This document shows, in pieces, positions 46,601 through 60,154 of a stretch of DNA of 64,000 bases. A program made the position numbers and the translations under genes. The stretch lies in the NCBI RefSeq assembly GCF_933775445.1, contig NC_065872.1, positions 4,774,001-4,838,000 of the forward strand, given 5' to 3'. Position 1 is the first letter of the stretch, and the number at the start of each line of letters is the position of its first letter. Source of the stretch: Argentina anserina (taxonomy: Eukaryota > Streptophyta > Magnoliopsida > Rosales > Rosaceae). Below the pieces are notes generated by a model that made no database searches, was not told where the DNA came from, and saw only the letters and a program-made list of their open reading frames with translations.

Positions 46601-49600
46601 GTCACAAAAAGTCTCATCTGAAGTGGCAACATCCTCTGCAGAAAGAAAAGCCAGCCATGCATTTCCGGTCCTACGCTATGTTCCGAAGTCTAGACGAAGG
46701 GAGGGGGAGTCCCCATTTGTGGGGACAAAGTCACAAGATTGCCCACGAAAATTAGAAGAGGATGATGTGAAATTGTTGAAGGAGGAGTCAACATTGCCAT
46801 TAATAAAGATGAACAACCGAAATCCCACAAAGCAGCCACTAGAGGGGTTTGTCAAACCGATTCAAGGTAAGACGGAACATGGATCGCTGCCCAAGAAAAG
46901 AACAAGTGAAGGGTTCGATCCTAACGCATACAAGCTGTTAGAAAAGGCCGGATACGACTTTGGTTCATCAAGTAAAAAGGACGACCAGGCTGCAGCAAGG
47001 AGGGCGCATGAGCTCGATGAGTCACAAAAGAAGTTAAGAGAGCAAGGGGCAACAATTGATTCTTCTAAAGCTGGTCTCGGTTTCACTTCGAGCAAGCCTA
47101 TTAGAATTTCAGGAAGAAAAAGGGCAGAGCGAGCCAATGTGCAACATATCAGTGTCGAGGTAGTCGAAGAGAAGAGTCGAGAGGTTCAGTCAACCCCTCG
47201 CATTTCGTCGTTCGATCGCATTCGTCCAGGTTCCCGAAGAGCAATATCTGAACGCAATGAAGGATCAATCACAAGGGTGTCGGTTTTTGACCGTGTGAAC
47301 ATGACATCAAGTAGAGGTTCAGTCTTCAATCGCATCGATATTACAACCACCCGGCCTTCCGTATTCAAAAGGATGTCAAGTTCAGACAAAGATAGGCAAA
47401 ATGCAAACCTCATTCCGCGAAAGCCTGCGTTGGAAAGGATCCAAGCACCTGAGGAACGACAGATATGCAAGAGGAAAATGACTTGTGGTCAAGCGGAGAG
47501 CAAGGAAATCCGAAGTCTTATCCCGTCACGCATGAAGAGGCATTGTATGTTGGAAGTGGATTCCACGGATCAACTCAAAGTGAAGCAACATACCATCATA
47601 TTCACTGGCCAAAAAGGAGATGGCAACCTCGATAATGACGGTGATGATGACATTGTCCAAACTTCTTATCATGTCACGGTGGCAGAAGCAGATGCCGTAG
47701 AGGAAGACGATCATGAAGATTTTGAAATTGAAGTAGACGAAGCTCCTCCAGAACTTGAAGACGGGGGGCAAGCCACTATGGATGAACTTAAGGAGATTAA
47801 CTTGGGAACAGAGGAAGACCCAAGACCTATTTTTGTGAGTGCGTCTTTAAGTTCTGAAGAAGAAAAAGAACATCTTGATCTGTTGCTCGAGTACAAAGAT
47901 GTATTTGCTTGGACGTACAAAGAAATGCCCGGCCTAGATCCAAAAGTAGCAGTTCATCGACTTGCTGTCAAACCAGAGGCTCGGCCGACCAAGCAAACAC
48001 AAAGACGTTTTCGAACAGAACTTATTCCTCAAATTGAAGCAGAAGTTGATAAGTTGATTGCCGCAGGCTTCATTAGAGAGGTTCAGTATCCCAAGTGGAT
48101 CGCAAACATTGTTCCTGTCAAGAAGAAGAACGGACAAATCCGCGTTTGTGTAGATTTTCGTGATTTAAACGAGGCATGTCCAAAAGATGATTTCCCTCTA
48201 CCAATCATAGAGCTCATGGTGGATGCGACAACCGGGCATGAGGTTTTGTCATTCATGGACGGATCATCAGGTTACAACCAGATAAGGATGGCCTTAGAGG
48301 ATGAGGAACTCACTGCATTTCGAACTCCCAAAGGAATTTATTGCTATAAGGTCATGCCATTCGGGTTAAAAAATGCCGGTGCAACGTACCAACGCGCTAT
48401 GCAAAAAATTTTCGGTGACATGCTGCACAAGTATGTAGAATGCTATGTTGATGATTTGGTTGTCAAAACAAAGAAAAGAATTGATCACCTGCAAGATCTA
48501 CGAAGAGTATTCGACAGGTTACGCAAATACCAGTTAAAAATGAATCCTTTGAAGTGTGCATTCGGTGTCAGTTCCGGAAAATTTCTTGGATTCATCGTGA
48601 AGCACCGAGGCATCGAGGTAGACCAATCCAAAATTAAAGCCATCCAGGAAATGCCAGAGCCAAGAAATTTGCACGAGTTAAAAAGCCTCCAAGGACGACT
48701 TGCCTTCATCAGACGGTTCATATCGAACCTGGCGGGCCGCTGCCAACCATTTAGTCGACTGATGAAGAAAGATGTTCTATTTGTATGGGATGAATCTTGT
48801 CGCAATGCCTTTGAGAGCATAAAGAAATACTTGGCGAATCCTCCGGTGTTGGGTGCACCTATCGCCGGGAAACCTCTTATCCTTTACATCGCGGCTCAAG
48901 AGAGATCACTTGGGGCCCTTCTTGCCCAAGAAAATGAAGCCAAAAAGGAGAAAGCCTTGTACTACTTAAGTCGGACTCTCACCGGATCTGAGCTAAATTA
49001 TCCGCCGATAGAGAAGACGTGTCTTGCACTCGTCTTCGCCATTCAAAAGTTGAGGCATTACATGCAAGCTTACACAATGCACTTGGTGGCACGAGCCGAT
49101 CCAGTTAAGTTTATATTATCGAAGCCAGTTCTAACCGGACGCATGGCTAAGTGGGCGTTACTATTGAACCAATACGACATCGTATATGTGCCCGCTAAAG
49201 CAGTGAAAGGGCAGGCGTTAGCCGACTTCTTGGCAGACCACCATATTCCAGCGGATTGGGAAATCTCAGATGATTTCCCGGATGAGGAAGTCTTCCTTGC
49301 AGAGGTCCTCCCTACTTGGAAGATGTTTTTCGATGGCTCATCTAGGGCAGACGGAGCAGGGGCTGGTGTTATCTTCGTCTCTCCACAAAAGCAGATATTG
49401 CCTTATTCTTTCACCCTTGGGGAATTGTGCTCCAACAATGTCGCAGAGTACCAAGCCTTGATCATGGGATTGCAAACAGCGTTAGAGATTGAAATCCAAA
49501 GTCTCGAAGTATATGGAGACTCGAAGTTGGTGATTGATCAACTGCTCACTAATTACGAGGTCAAGAAGGAAGATTTGGTACCTTATTTCCAACTTGCCAC

Positions 49601-49910
49601 ACAACTATTGAAGGGCTTTGATAATGTTACACTCATACATGTGCCACGGAAAGAAAATCAAATGGCAGACGCATTGGCAAACTTGGCGGCGACCTTGGCA
49701 TTGTCTGGAGACGAAATTTTGGACATCCCAATTTGCCAAAGGTGGGTCGTGACAACAAAACCTTCACTCCAGTGTGCCAGTTCTCATGTAGTGTCAGTTC
49801 ACACCATTGATGTTGAAGACTGGAGACATCCTTTTATCGACTATCTTGAGCACAACAAGCTTCCCGAAGATTCGAAGCAAAAGTGGAGCATCAAGCGACG
49901 GAAAATTTGA
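43638..49910 (+). CDS. Retrotransposon gag-pol polyprotein (Gag, protease, RT, two RNase H), truncated before integrase
   Basis: 2,090-codon frame; the ATG at 43638 is the first one downstream of the LTR. Gag lies at about 270-470, with a Cys-His motif near 541 (YCKYHRLVSHPIEKC). The protease active site is IDGGSA at about 827-832. Reverse transcriptase covers about 1480-1660, with VCVDFRDLN and YVDD at 1603-1606. The first RNase H has IAAQ where the catalytic Asp region (TDAS type) is expected, so it is probably inactive. A second, archaeal-type RNase H follows with FDGSS (about 1898), AEYQAL and YGDSKL, keeping the acidic residues. The frame ends after KQKWSIKRR at a TGA, where the integrase should begin. 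This domain order identifies the Tat lineage. Confidence 0.93.
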   Translation: MASKNNQAVPPKKSKSTTARSNGEAEPVKKSKQTSSKSKSEPIALVTRSVAKAQPTTFMALASKPRQPVITLESLGAIEHAFQSGKKQVSKEKEPSEQSLLPVHGDGPILEDVFSDDESSTASYHGSPKEDGDNFRSMTHESSSDNAQVLVTGASTVEEQLSNLLEMVENLTRTVEEKDVQIAELYSKLEDQNDENSTKGSPGRSKVNEKGETSKNDGDSLGSLSLQQLQDIITNSIRAQYGGPSRDSITYSKPYTKRIDNLRMPRGYQPPNFQQFEGKGNPKQHVAHFVETCSNAGTEGDHLVKQFVRSLKGNAFEWYTDLEPEYVDSWDQMEREFLNRFYSTRRTVSMMELTNTKQRKDEPAIGYINRWRSLSLDCKDRLSEVSAVEMCIQGMHFDLLYILQGIKPRSFEELATRAHDMELSLASHKGKNETLVDQRKDKAFGSRFDKVVKKPSKESMVINTAPVKISTRDKKEFNKVEPPRTYDRSKRTLKEMERKTYPFPDSDVAGMLEDLLENKIIELPECKRPEEMHRVNDPKYCKYHRLVSHPIEKCFVLKDLIMNLAKQGKIELDVDDIAEVNCTTVTFGSFEPVPLPFHPMKAPFCFIKEAREHKKTKEVKECPASTPTLQVVSNADDEGWILVTRRRTRKGMMPNSPVARPSHKKSHPRMKDNGRGHFETKVVPHLHKYLRRNLSKEYLPTKQPNVTSMATSCEVSSKEDEKPEATETGASQVLKKNEVLKQLESLPSQLSLSDLMQLPKSTRCALVELLIDVGKHSTSMKECGVCDAYCDTIHFTDDDLQLGSKPHNRPLFVTGYMRERKLNRMLIDGGSAVNIMPKSTMSQLGVNVDELSRSRLMIQGFNQGGQRAIGMIRLDMDIGELKSNTLFHVIDAKTSYNLLLGRPWVHENGIVPSTLHQCFKFYRGGVKTVVGDTKPFTEAESYFADSKFYTDEESMKEVIPVGVSSTGKAAKVRENDAKSKDIELYGEVSQKVSSEVATSSAERKASHAFPVLRYVPKSRRREGESPFVGTKSQDCPRKLEEDDVKLLKEESTLPLIKMNNRNPTKQPLEGFVKPIQGKTEHGSLPKKRTSEGFDPNAYKLLEKAGYDFGSSSKKDDQAAARRAHELDESQKKLREQGATIDSSKAGLGFTSSKPIRISGRKRAERANVQHISVEVVEEKSREVQSTPRISSFDRIRPGSRRAISERNEGSITRVSVFDRVNMTSSRGSVFNRIDITTTRPSVFKRMSSSDKDRQNANLIPRKPALERIQAPEERQICKRKMTCGQAESKEIRSLIPSRMKRHCMLEVDSTDQLKVKQHTIIFTGQKGDGNLDNDGDDDIVQTSYHVTVAEADAVEEDDHEDFEIEVDEAPPELEDGGQATMDELKEINLGTEEDPRPIFVSASLSSEEEKEHLDLLLEYKDVFAWTYKEMPGLDPKVAVHRLAVKPEARPTKQTQRRFRTELIPQIEAEVDKLIAAGFIREVQYPKWIANIVPVKKKNGQIRVCVDFRDLNEACPKDDFPLPIIELMVDATTGHEVLSFMDGSSGYNQIRMALEDEELTAFRTPKGIYCYKVMPFGLKNAGATYQRAMQKIFGDMLHKYVECYVDDLVVKTKKRIDHLQDLRRVFDRLRKYQLKMNPLKCAFGVSSGKFLGFIVKHRGIEVDQSKIKAIQEMPEPRNLHELKSLQGRLAFIRRFISNLAGRCQPFSRLMKKDVLFVWDESCRNAFESIKKYLANPPVLGAPIAGKPLILYIAAQERSLGALLAQENEAKKEKALYYLSRTLTGSELNYPPIEKTCLALVFAIQKLRHYMQAYTMHLVARADPVKFILSKPVLTGRMAKWALLLNQYDIVYVPAKAVKGQALADFLADHHIPADWEISDDFPDEEVFLAEVLPTWKMFFDGSSRADGAGAGVIFVSPQKQILPYSFTLGELCSNNVAEYQALIMGLQTALEIEIQSLEVYGDSKLVIDQLLTNYEVKKEDLVPYFQLATQLLKGFDNVTLIHVPRKENQMADALANLAATLALSGDEILDIPICQRWVVTTKPSLQCASSHVVSVHTIDVEDWRHPFIDYLEHNKLPEDSKQKWSIKRRKI

Positions 49911-50533
49911 GCAAGAAATTTCACTTCAGGCTTCACTTCTCTTCGATGTATAACGCTCCGGCAAATGGATTGGCAGAAGCATTCAATAAAACGCTATGTA
50001 ACATTTTGAAGAAAACTGTCAGCAAGAAGCAGAGGGATTGGCATGAGAAATTGGGCGAAGCTCTCTGGGCTTACAGAACGACGTATCGGACAGCCACAAA
50101 TGCTACACCTTATTCTCTCGTCTATGGTGTCGAAGCCGTGTTACCATTAGAGAAAGAAATCCCGTCATTGAGAATCGCTTTGCAAGAAGGTCTCACAAAT
50201 GAAGAAAATGTCAAGTTGCGCCTACAAGAGTTAGAAGCTTTGGACGAGAAGAGGCTTGACGCACAACAACACCTGGAATGCTACCAAGCTCGGATGTCAC
50301 ACGCCTTCAACAAAGGTGTTCGACCACGGTCATTTCAAGTTGATGATTTAGTCCTTGCTGTTCGAAGACCCATCATTATGACGCACAAGTCTGGCTCCAA
50401 ATTCAAGTCAAAGTGGGATGGTCCTTACGTCGTCAGAGAATTTTACACCAATGGAGCTTACAAAATTATGGCGGAAGACGGTTTGAGAATCGGTCCCATC
50501 AACGGCAAGTTCCTGAAGAAGTATTATGCTTGA
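49905..50533 (+). pseudogene. C-terminal remnant of retrotransposon integrase
   Basis: In another frame from the polyprotein, the sequence resumes with 'SSMYNAPANGLAEAFNK' and 'WAYRTTYRTATNATPYSL', the end of the integrase core. The C-terminal domain follows (VRPRSFQVDDLVLAVRRP, FKSKWDGPYVV, INGKFLKKYYA) to a stop at 50533. The HHCC zinc finger and the first two catalytic Asp residues of the DDE core are missing. A deletion of about 200-250 codons, judged from normal integrase length, joined the two parts near 49905-49915 and shifted the frame. Confidence 0.88.
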
Positions 50534-50888
50534 AAAAAAAAAACCAAATTATGCTCCAAGTCCGCACGAGCCTAAACTGCACAAGACACACACACAAAAA
50601 AAACAAAGTACGCTCCAAGTCTGCACGAGCCTAAACTGCATAAGACACAAAAAAAATGCTCCATGCCTGCATGAGCCTAAACTGCACCAGGCACAAAAAA
50701 AAACCTTTGAACTACGTGATGACTTGATTCCTTCTTTGGAAGGATACGTAGGCATCTTGAGAAAAAACAATCTTAAGTTCAGTCACATAAAAAAAAATAA
50801 GGGTTTGATTGAAAAAAAAAAGAAAAAGAAGAAGAGATAAGCAAATCCTGATCATTCAAGTCAGTTGTCACACCCAGATCAAACCCTT
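50534..50888 (+). repeat. Start of the 3' non-coding region with three short repeats
   Basis: Three units of about 65 bases, each with 'gcctaaactgca' followed by a run of A, lie at about 50556-50705. Short frames over this stretch are not genes. A-rich runs follow to 50840. Confidence 0.65.
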
Positions 50889-51360
50889 GAAGCTGCTCCG
50901 ACGCTCTTTAATCTTTGTGGCTTTCTGTTCTGGAATCTCTCAGATTTGGGACACTTCTTTAACTTGAAGCTGCTCCGACGTCTTCAAAGCTGACTCTCAG
51001 TTCTGGAATCTCTCGGCTTTGGCATTTCTTCTTTGACTTGAAGCTGCTCCGATGTTCTTCAAAACTAGCTCGAATCTTTCGAATTTGCCACTTCTTCTTT
51101 GACTTGAAGTTGCTCCGACGTCTTCAAAACCGGCTCGTAACTCCTTTGTCTCTTCAATCTCTGTTGCTGTCACTTCTTGAATCTCTCAGATTTGGCACTT
51201 CTTCTTTGACTTGAAGCTGTTCCGACGTTCTTCAAAGCTGGCTCTCAGTTCTGGAATCTCTCGGATTTGACACTTCTTCTTTTTGATTTGAAGCTGCTCC
51301 GACGTTCTTCAAAACCGGCTCTCGGTTCTGGAATCTCTCGGATTTGACACTTCTTCTGTT
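50889..51360 (+). repeat. Six-unit degenerate tandem array in the retrotransposon 3' region
   Basis: Units of about 65-110 bases begin 'cttgaagctgctccgacg', with variants 'gaagttgctccgacg' and 'gaagctgttccgacg', and most contain 'ttctggaatctctc' and 'ggcacttcttctttga'-like ends. They vary in length and sequence, so the array is older than the present insertion. No coding capacity. Confidence 0.8.
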
Positions 51361-51387
51361 CCGGATCAGCAAGTCTCGCATCGTGAA

Positions 51388-51740
51388 GAGAGCTCTTGAA
51401 AGCCGCATGGTGAATGTGATGCGTAAAGCCTAACACGCTTTTATTGACTGCTGTCAAGTCTATGAAATGAGAGCAGTCAAGCGATTAGGTCGTTTACGTT
51501 CTTCAAACTCTTGAAAGCCTCCATGTTGAATGTCATGCGTAAAGCCTAATCAACTTTTGTTGACTGCCGTCAAGTCTATGAATTGAGAGCAGTCAAGCGA
51601 TTAGGTCGTTTACGTTCTTCAAACTCTTGAAAGCCGCCATGGTGAAAGTGATGCGTAAAGCCTAATCCACTTTTGTTGACTGCCGTCAAGTCTATGAATT
51701 GAGAACAGTCAAGCGATTAGGTCGTTTACGTTCTTCAAAT
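51388..51740 (+). repeat. Three-unit tandem array of about 116 bases
   Basis: Each unit carries 'ctcttgaaagcc', 'gatgcgtaaagcctaa', 'gtcaagtctatga' and 'agcgattaggtcgtttacgt'. The third unit is followed by a partial fourth. Like the previous array it lies between pol and the 3' LTR, a place where Tat and Ogre elements often carry variable tandem repeats. Confidence 0.8.
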
Positions 51741-52134
51741 CCGTCAGAAATCAACGCGTTTCGAGAGTAGTCAAATGGCTAGATCGACCGCGACTCTCAA
51801 ATTTGTTGTTAAAATCCTACAAAAAGAAGTCAATATTAGTCCATAAAAAAAAAGTCAAAATCAGTTCAAAAAAAAAACAAAGTCAAAATCGGTCAAAAAA
51901 AACCGATTGCAGTAAACTCAACCGCATTGAATCATTTAATGATTCATGTATTTCTTTCTCAATCCCGGTCTTCTTCTCTCTTCCCTTTCTCTTTCTTCCC
52001 TCTTTTCTTCTTGTCTCCCACCTTCCCGTGTCTTTTCTTTTTTCCCTCTCTCTCTCTTCTCTTCACTTTCTCTTTCTCCCTCCCACGGCATCTTCTTCTT
52101 CTCCTTCTTTCTCTCTCTCATTCGGCTTCTAAAT

Positions 52135-52535
52135 CTCCTCAAGTTAAAGTTGGCTCTTCTGAAATTGTTTCAAAAAACTTCTACCTCTCCTGGGTCAACA
52201 AAGCTGCAGCCAATATCCACTGATAATACCTCTTAAGGATCGAAATTACAGATTCTTAGTTGGTGCAGGAAAGTCCGAAGTGTCATTGGCAGCAATTAAG
52301 GAGGAAATGAGCAGTGGTTCTAGTCAATCTCAAAACAACAGACAGTCCAGTGATCATGCAAAGACTGTTGGTTCCTTACATAAGGAAGATGCAAGAAGCT
52401 CAAATGCTGGTTTTGTGAGTGCAAATAAAATTTCCAGCAGCTCTTCTCGACATCGGAAATCAAGCAATGGTCATCATTGATCTGCAGTCTCAGGGGTCCA
52501 TAAGGGAGCTGGATCTGGAAAATTTGGTACTCTGA

Positions 52536-52563
<28 letters not shown>
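52135..52563 (+). pseudogene. Captured host gene fragment ending in a 28-base A run
   Basis: The plus strand reads 'SPQVKVGSSEIVSKTSTSPG' to 52235. After a one-base frame change it reads 'KDRNYRFLVGAGKSEVSLAA' and continues with a Ser-rich sequence (SSQSQNNRQSS, ISSSSSRHRKSSNG) to a TGA at 52478-52480. The frame is open again after it (SAVSGVHKGAGSGKFG). This is not retrotransposon protein. It recalls the low-complexity middle of plant BAH/TFIIS-domain proteins (SUO type), but I make that link from memory with limited confidence. An uninterrupted run of about 28 A follows (52536-52563). A C/T-rich tract (51950-52125) precedes it. This is a broken piece, not a gene. Confidence 0.45.
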
Positions 52564-52566
<3 letters not shown>

Positions 52567-53563
52567 TGACCGTGAGAAGTAGGCAGCTCGAGAATAAGCA
52601 TGGGCTAAAGTTTCTGCGCTTGAACTAGAGATGAATTCTGCAAAGAGCTTGATTTTCAGAGACGAAAATTGAAGGCTGCTAGAGAAAGAATAATGCTCCG
52701 GGAGACTTCAAAAATCTTGCAAGGGCAGGCCTTGATGACGATGTAGCCCTTCTTGCGGATGGTACTAGCTTGCTGAGGATAGGTCTTGGAGGCTCCAACG
52801 TCGGCCTCGGATTCGAACTGGTGCTCCTCGTCGGACGTTTGCGGCGGAGTATGAACATCTGGTGGGCCAGTGCCACAAGCTGGAGAAGGAGTGTCCCTGC
52901 ATGATCATGACAGTGAGGCGTTGATGGATTTGGGAAAGAAGCAGACCAGAGGGCCGAGGAGGCCGAGTTTTGAGTTGAAGGAGTACCGGGGATTTAAGCT
53001 GGAAAATTTGCAAGGGATATGAGATAGTGGAAGTTAACTTTAAAGTATAATATGATTGCATGGGCCTTCTTCATGTGAATGAGTGAGCTGGAGTGCAAAA
53101 GCTTTCAACTTTCCCGCGCAAGTGAGCTAGTGGAGTGCAAAAGCTTTCAACTTTCACAAACTGTCAATAGCATTACGGTGGACAAGTTGGTGGAATATGT
53201 CTTTAATGATATGTATAATCTAAAAAGTTACAATAAGCTTGCTGGAGATAACCTTTTTGCAGATAGTATATGCTCAATGTTGGAAAGAAATGTAATGTGC
53301 AAACGCACTGGCAGTCCTTCACTCAAAATTCTAACCATGTGCCGACATGAAATCACAACAGGCAGTGGAACATTGTAGGGCGTCAGTCATGAATTCAGAT
53401 GAAAATATCTTCAAAATTAAATTCATCTGATTCAAATATATGACGGAAAGAGTACAAAATTTGCGGAGCCTTTAAATTTTCCAAAATCAAAATACATACT
53501 TCAAGTTGCGCTTCCGACATGTGACGCCGACATGTTTGCAGCACGACTTGAAGTGGGGGCATT
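52564..53563 (+). other. Distal part of the retrotransposon 3' region
   Basis: Broken frames with Glu/Arg-rich helical character (for example 'ALELEMNSAKSLIFRDEN') lie near 52600-52700 and may be remains of another retroelement frame. A 99-codon frame at 53079-53378 contains a repeated 'ECKSFQLS' and no known domain. The end of the stretch is the 3' untranslated region with the purine tract next to the LTR. Confidence 0.4.
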
Positions 53564-54585
53564 TGTAGACACATGAAATTTAATGAAGTAAATTATCTTC
53601 GTTAAATAATTAAATCGACCAAGAGCCCGACAAAATTGCACACGTGGCCAAAAGTCAACAAAGTTGGTGCGGATCCGAATAAAACTCGTGTCAGCACATA
53701 AACGGATGATCGTAATCGAAGCTACGTGATTCCGAATTGCATCAGAAAATTGAATGTCATTGACGATTCGAAATGGTAATCGGACATTTGATTAAATTAA
53801 TAAATTTCTTAACAGTCATAATTAAATCAATTATTTTCTGTTTAATTTAGTTATGAGAATAACTAATTTTTAAATTAATCAGAAAATACATATTGATTTA
53901 ATTATACAATTAAAGAATTTATTATTTTAATGTCATTAAAATATTCTACAAAATAGAAATTTTGACACTATAAATACACCCCTTCAACATGAAGAGGGGA
54001 GGATTTTTTTGAGACTTGGAGAAGAAGGAGAGAAATCACTCGAGCAAGAATCACTCTCGACAAATCCCGAAGTCTCTCAAGTCCACGAAGATCATCAAAT
54101 CCACGAAGAATCATCAAGCGGCCAAATCGCTCGTTCTTCCTCAAATCCAAATCCAACCTCAAGTCCACGAAGAATCATCAAGCGGTCAAATCGCTCGTTC
54201 TTCCTCAAATCCAAATCCAACCTCAAGTCCACGAAGAATCATCAAGCGGCCAAATCGCTCGTTCTTCATCAAATCCAAATCCAACCTCAAGTCCACGAAG
54301 AATCATCAAGCGGCCAAATCGCTCGTTCTTCATCCAAATCCAATCCAAACTCAAGTCCACGAAGAATCATCAAGCGGCCAAATCGCTCGTTCTTCGTCAA
54401 ATCAAATCCAAATCAAACTCAAATCCTCAAGATCAAGTGCATGTCACCCTTGAGCCAAATCACATACGGAGATAGAATCAGAGGAGTTCACCAAAGATTG
54501 TAACCCCGCGCTTGATATTCATTAAATCACATTTTATTTGTACACGTGTCTGCATTCTTGTTGGTTTTCAGATCATCGTTCTACA
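53564..54585 (+). repeat. 3' LTR
   Basis: 1,022 bp, the same length as the 5' LTR and, by side-by-side reading, the same sequence including the five-unit array. Right target duplication CATGT follows at 54586-54590. Confidence 0.95.
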
Positions 54586-54590
54586 CATGT

Positions 54591-55258
54591 TAACTAGACT
54601 CTCTTTATGGCCATGAACATGTTATGAAAAGCATCTGGAAAAAGTTGTGTTTTGTTACAATCTTGTAGTTTCCACCTTTTTTTCTCTGACATCGTTGGTA
54701 TATATTTCTGTTATGTAAAAGTGAACACGAGCAAGAGAGATCATAAAGTTGAGGAATTCTCAGGGCAAAGCCCAACATCGGTCTATTTTGGAAAGACAGT
54801 TTTGCCCCTATGTGTTTTCACAATACAGTATTTGTTTGTCAACTGAGAAACGACGTGTCGCTGTATTTTTTAAAACGACGTGCAGTCTCTTTACCTGCAC
54901 CAGAGTCTTTGCTCGTCCTCTACTTGATTCGAACTCAACGAAACCACCGTAAAATCTTCTGACGACCGAAGCTTTTCTCCGGTCAGTTCGTTCTCCTAAA
55001 CGCCGTCGTTTTATTTAGTTCAATACTGCTTTTTCCTAATTCTGTATACTTAGCTTTGTTCTAATCCACATGCTCACTCACACAGATTTGAACTCATTCG
55101 CTCCGATTTAGATTCGCCTACGGTTTACACTACACTATTATTGCTCTATCTCTTTACTAATTTCATAATCTCAAATCAATTATCGATGAAATTTGTTCTT
55201 GATTTTCGTATAGCTTTGGATTATAATTTGTAGTCTGCAAATTTTGTTTAGGATTGCA
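54591..55258. promoter_or_regulatory. Promoter and 5' UTR of the Rab escort protein gene
   Basis: Host DNA resumes after the retrotransposon. ACGACGTG motifs occur at about 54851 and 54874. The leader around 54900-55258 may contain an intron, since 'tttcgtatag' and 'tttgtttag' acceptor-like sites precede the ATG. The retrotransposon lies only about 670 bases from the start codon. Confidence 0.45.

Positions 55259-60154
<4,896 letters not shown>

Larger units (their letters stand above)
42547..54585 (+). mobile_element. Ty3/gypsy retrotransposon of the Tat type, complete ends, integrase deleted
   Basis: A 12,039-bp insertion flanked by CATGT (42542-42546 and 54586-54590). The two LTRs are each 1,022 bp, start TGTAGAC and end TTCTACA. 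A primer-site-like stretch starting TGGCACGCCC follows the 5' LTR at 43572; I could not assign its tRNA. A purine-rich tract (aagtgggggc, 53551-53560) precedes the 3' LTR. Inside are a long gag-protease-reverse transcriptase-RNase H frame with a second RNase H (a Tat hallmark), a frame-shifted integrase tail and 3 kb of non-coding DNA with tandem repeats and a gene-like fragment. The LTRs look identical where I compared them, implying recent insertion. As the integrase core is missing, movement must have used enzyme from another copy, or the deletion came after insertion. Confidence 0.95.

Noticed and set aside
51803..52236. Several open frames rich in Phe, Leu and Ser
   Set aside because: They come from a C/T-rich tract inside the retrotransposon; composition alone explains them. 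Only the tail beyond 52135 looks like former coding sequence.
52537..52563. A28 run considered as the poly-A tail of a LINE or processed gene insertion
   Set aside because: It is internal to the retrotransposon and I could not find target duplications on both sides, so an independent insertion is not shown.
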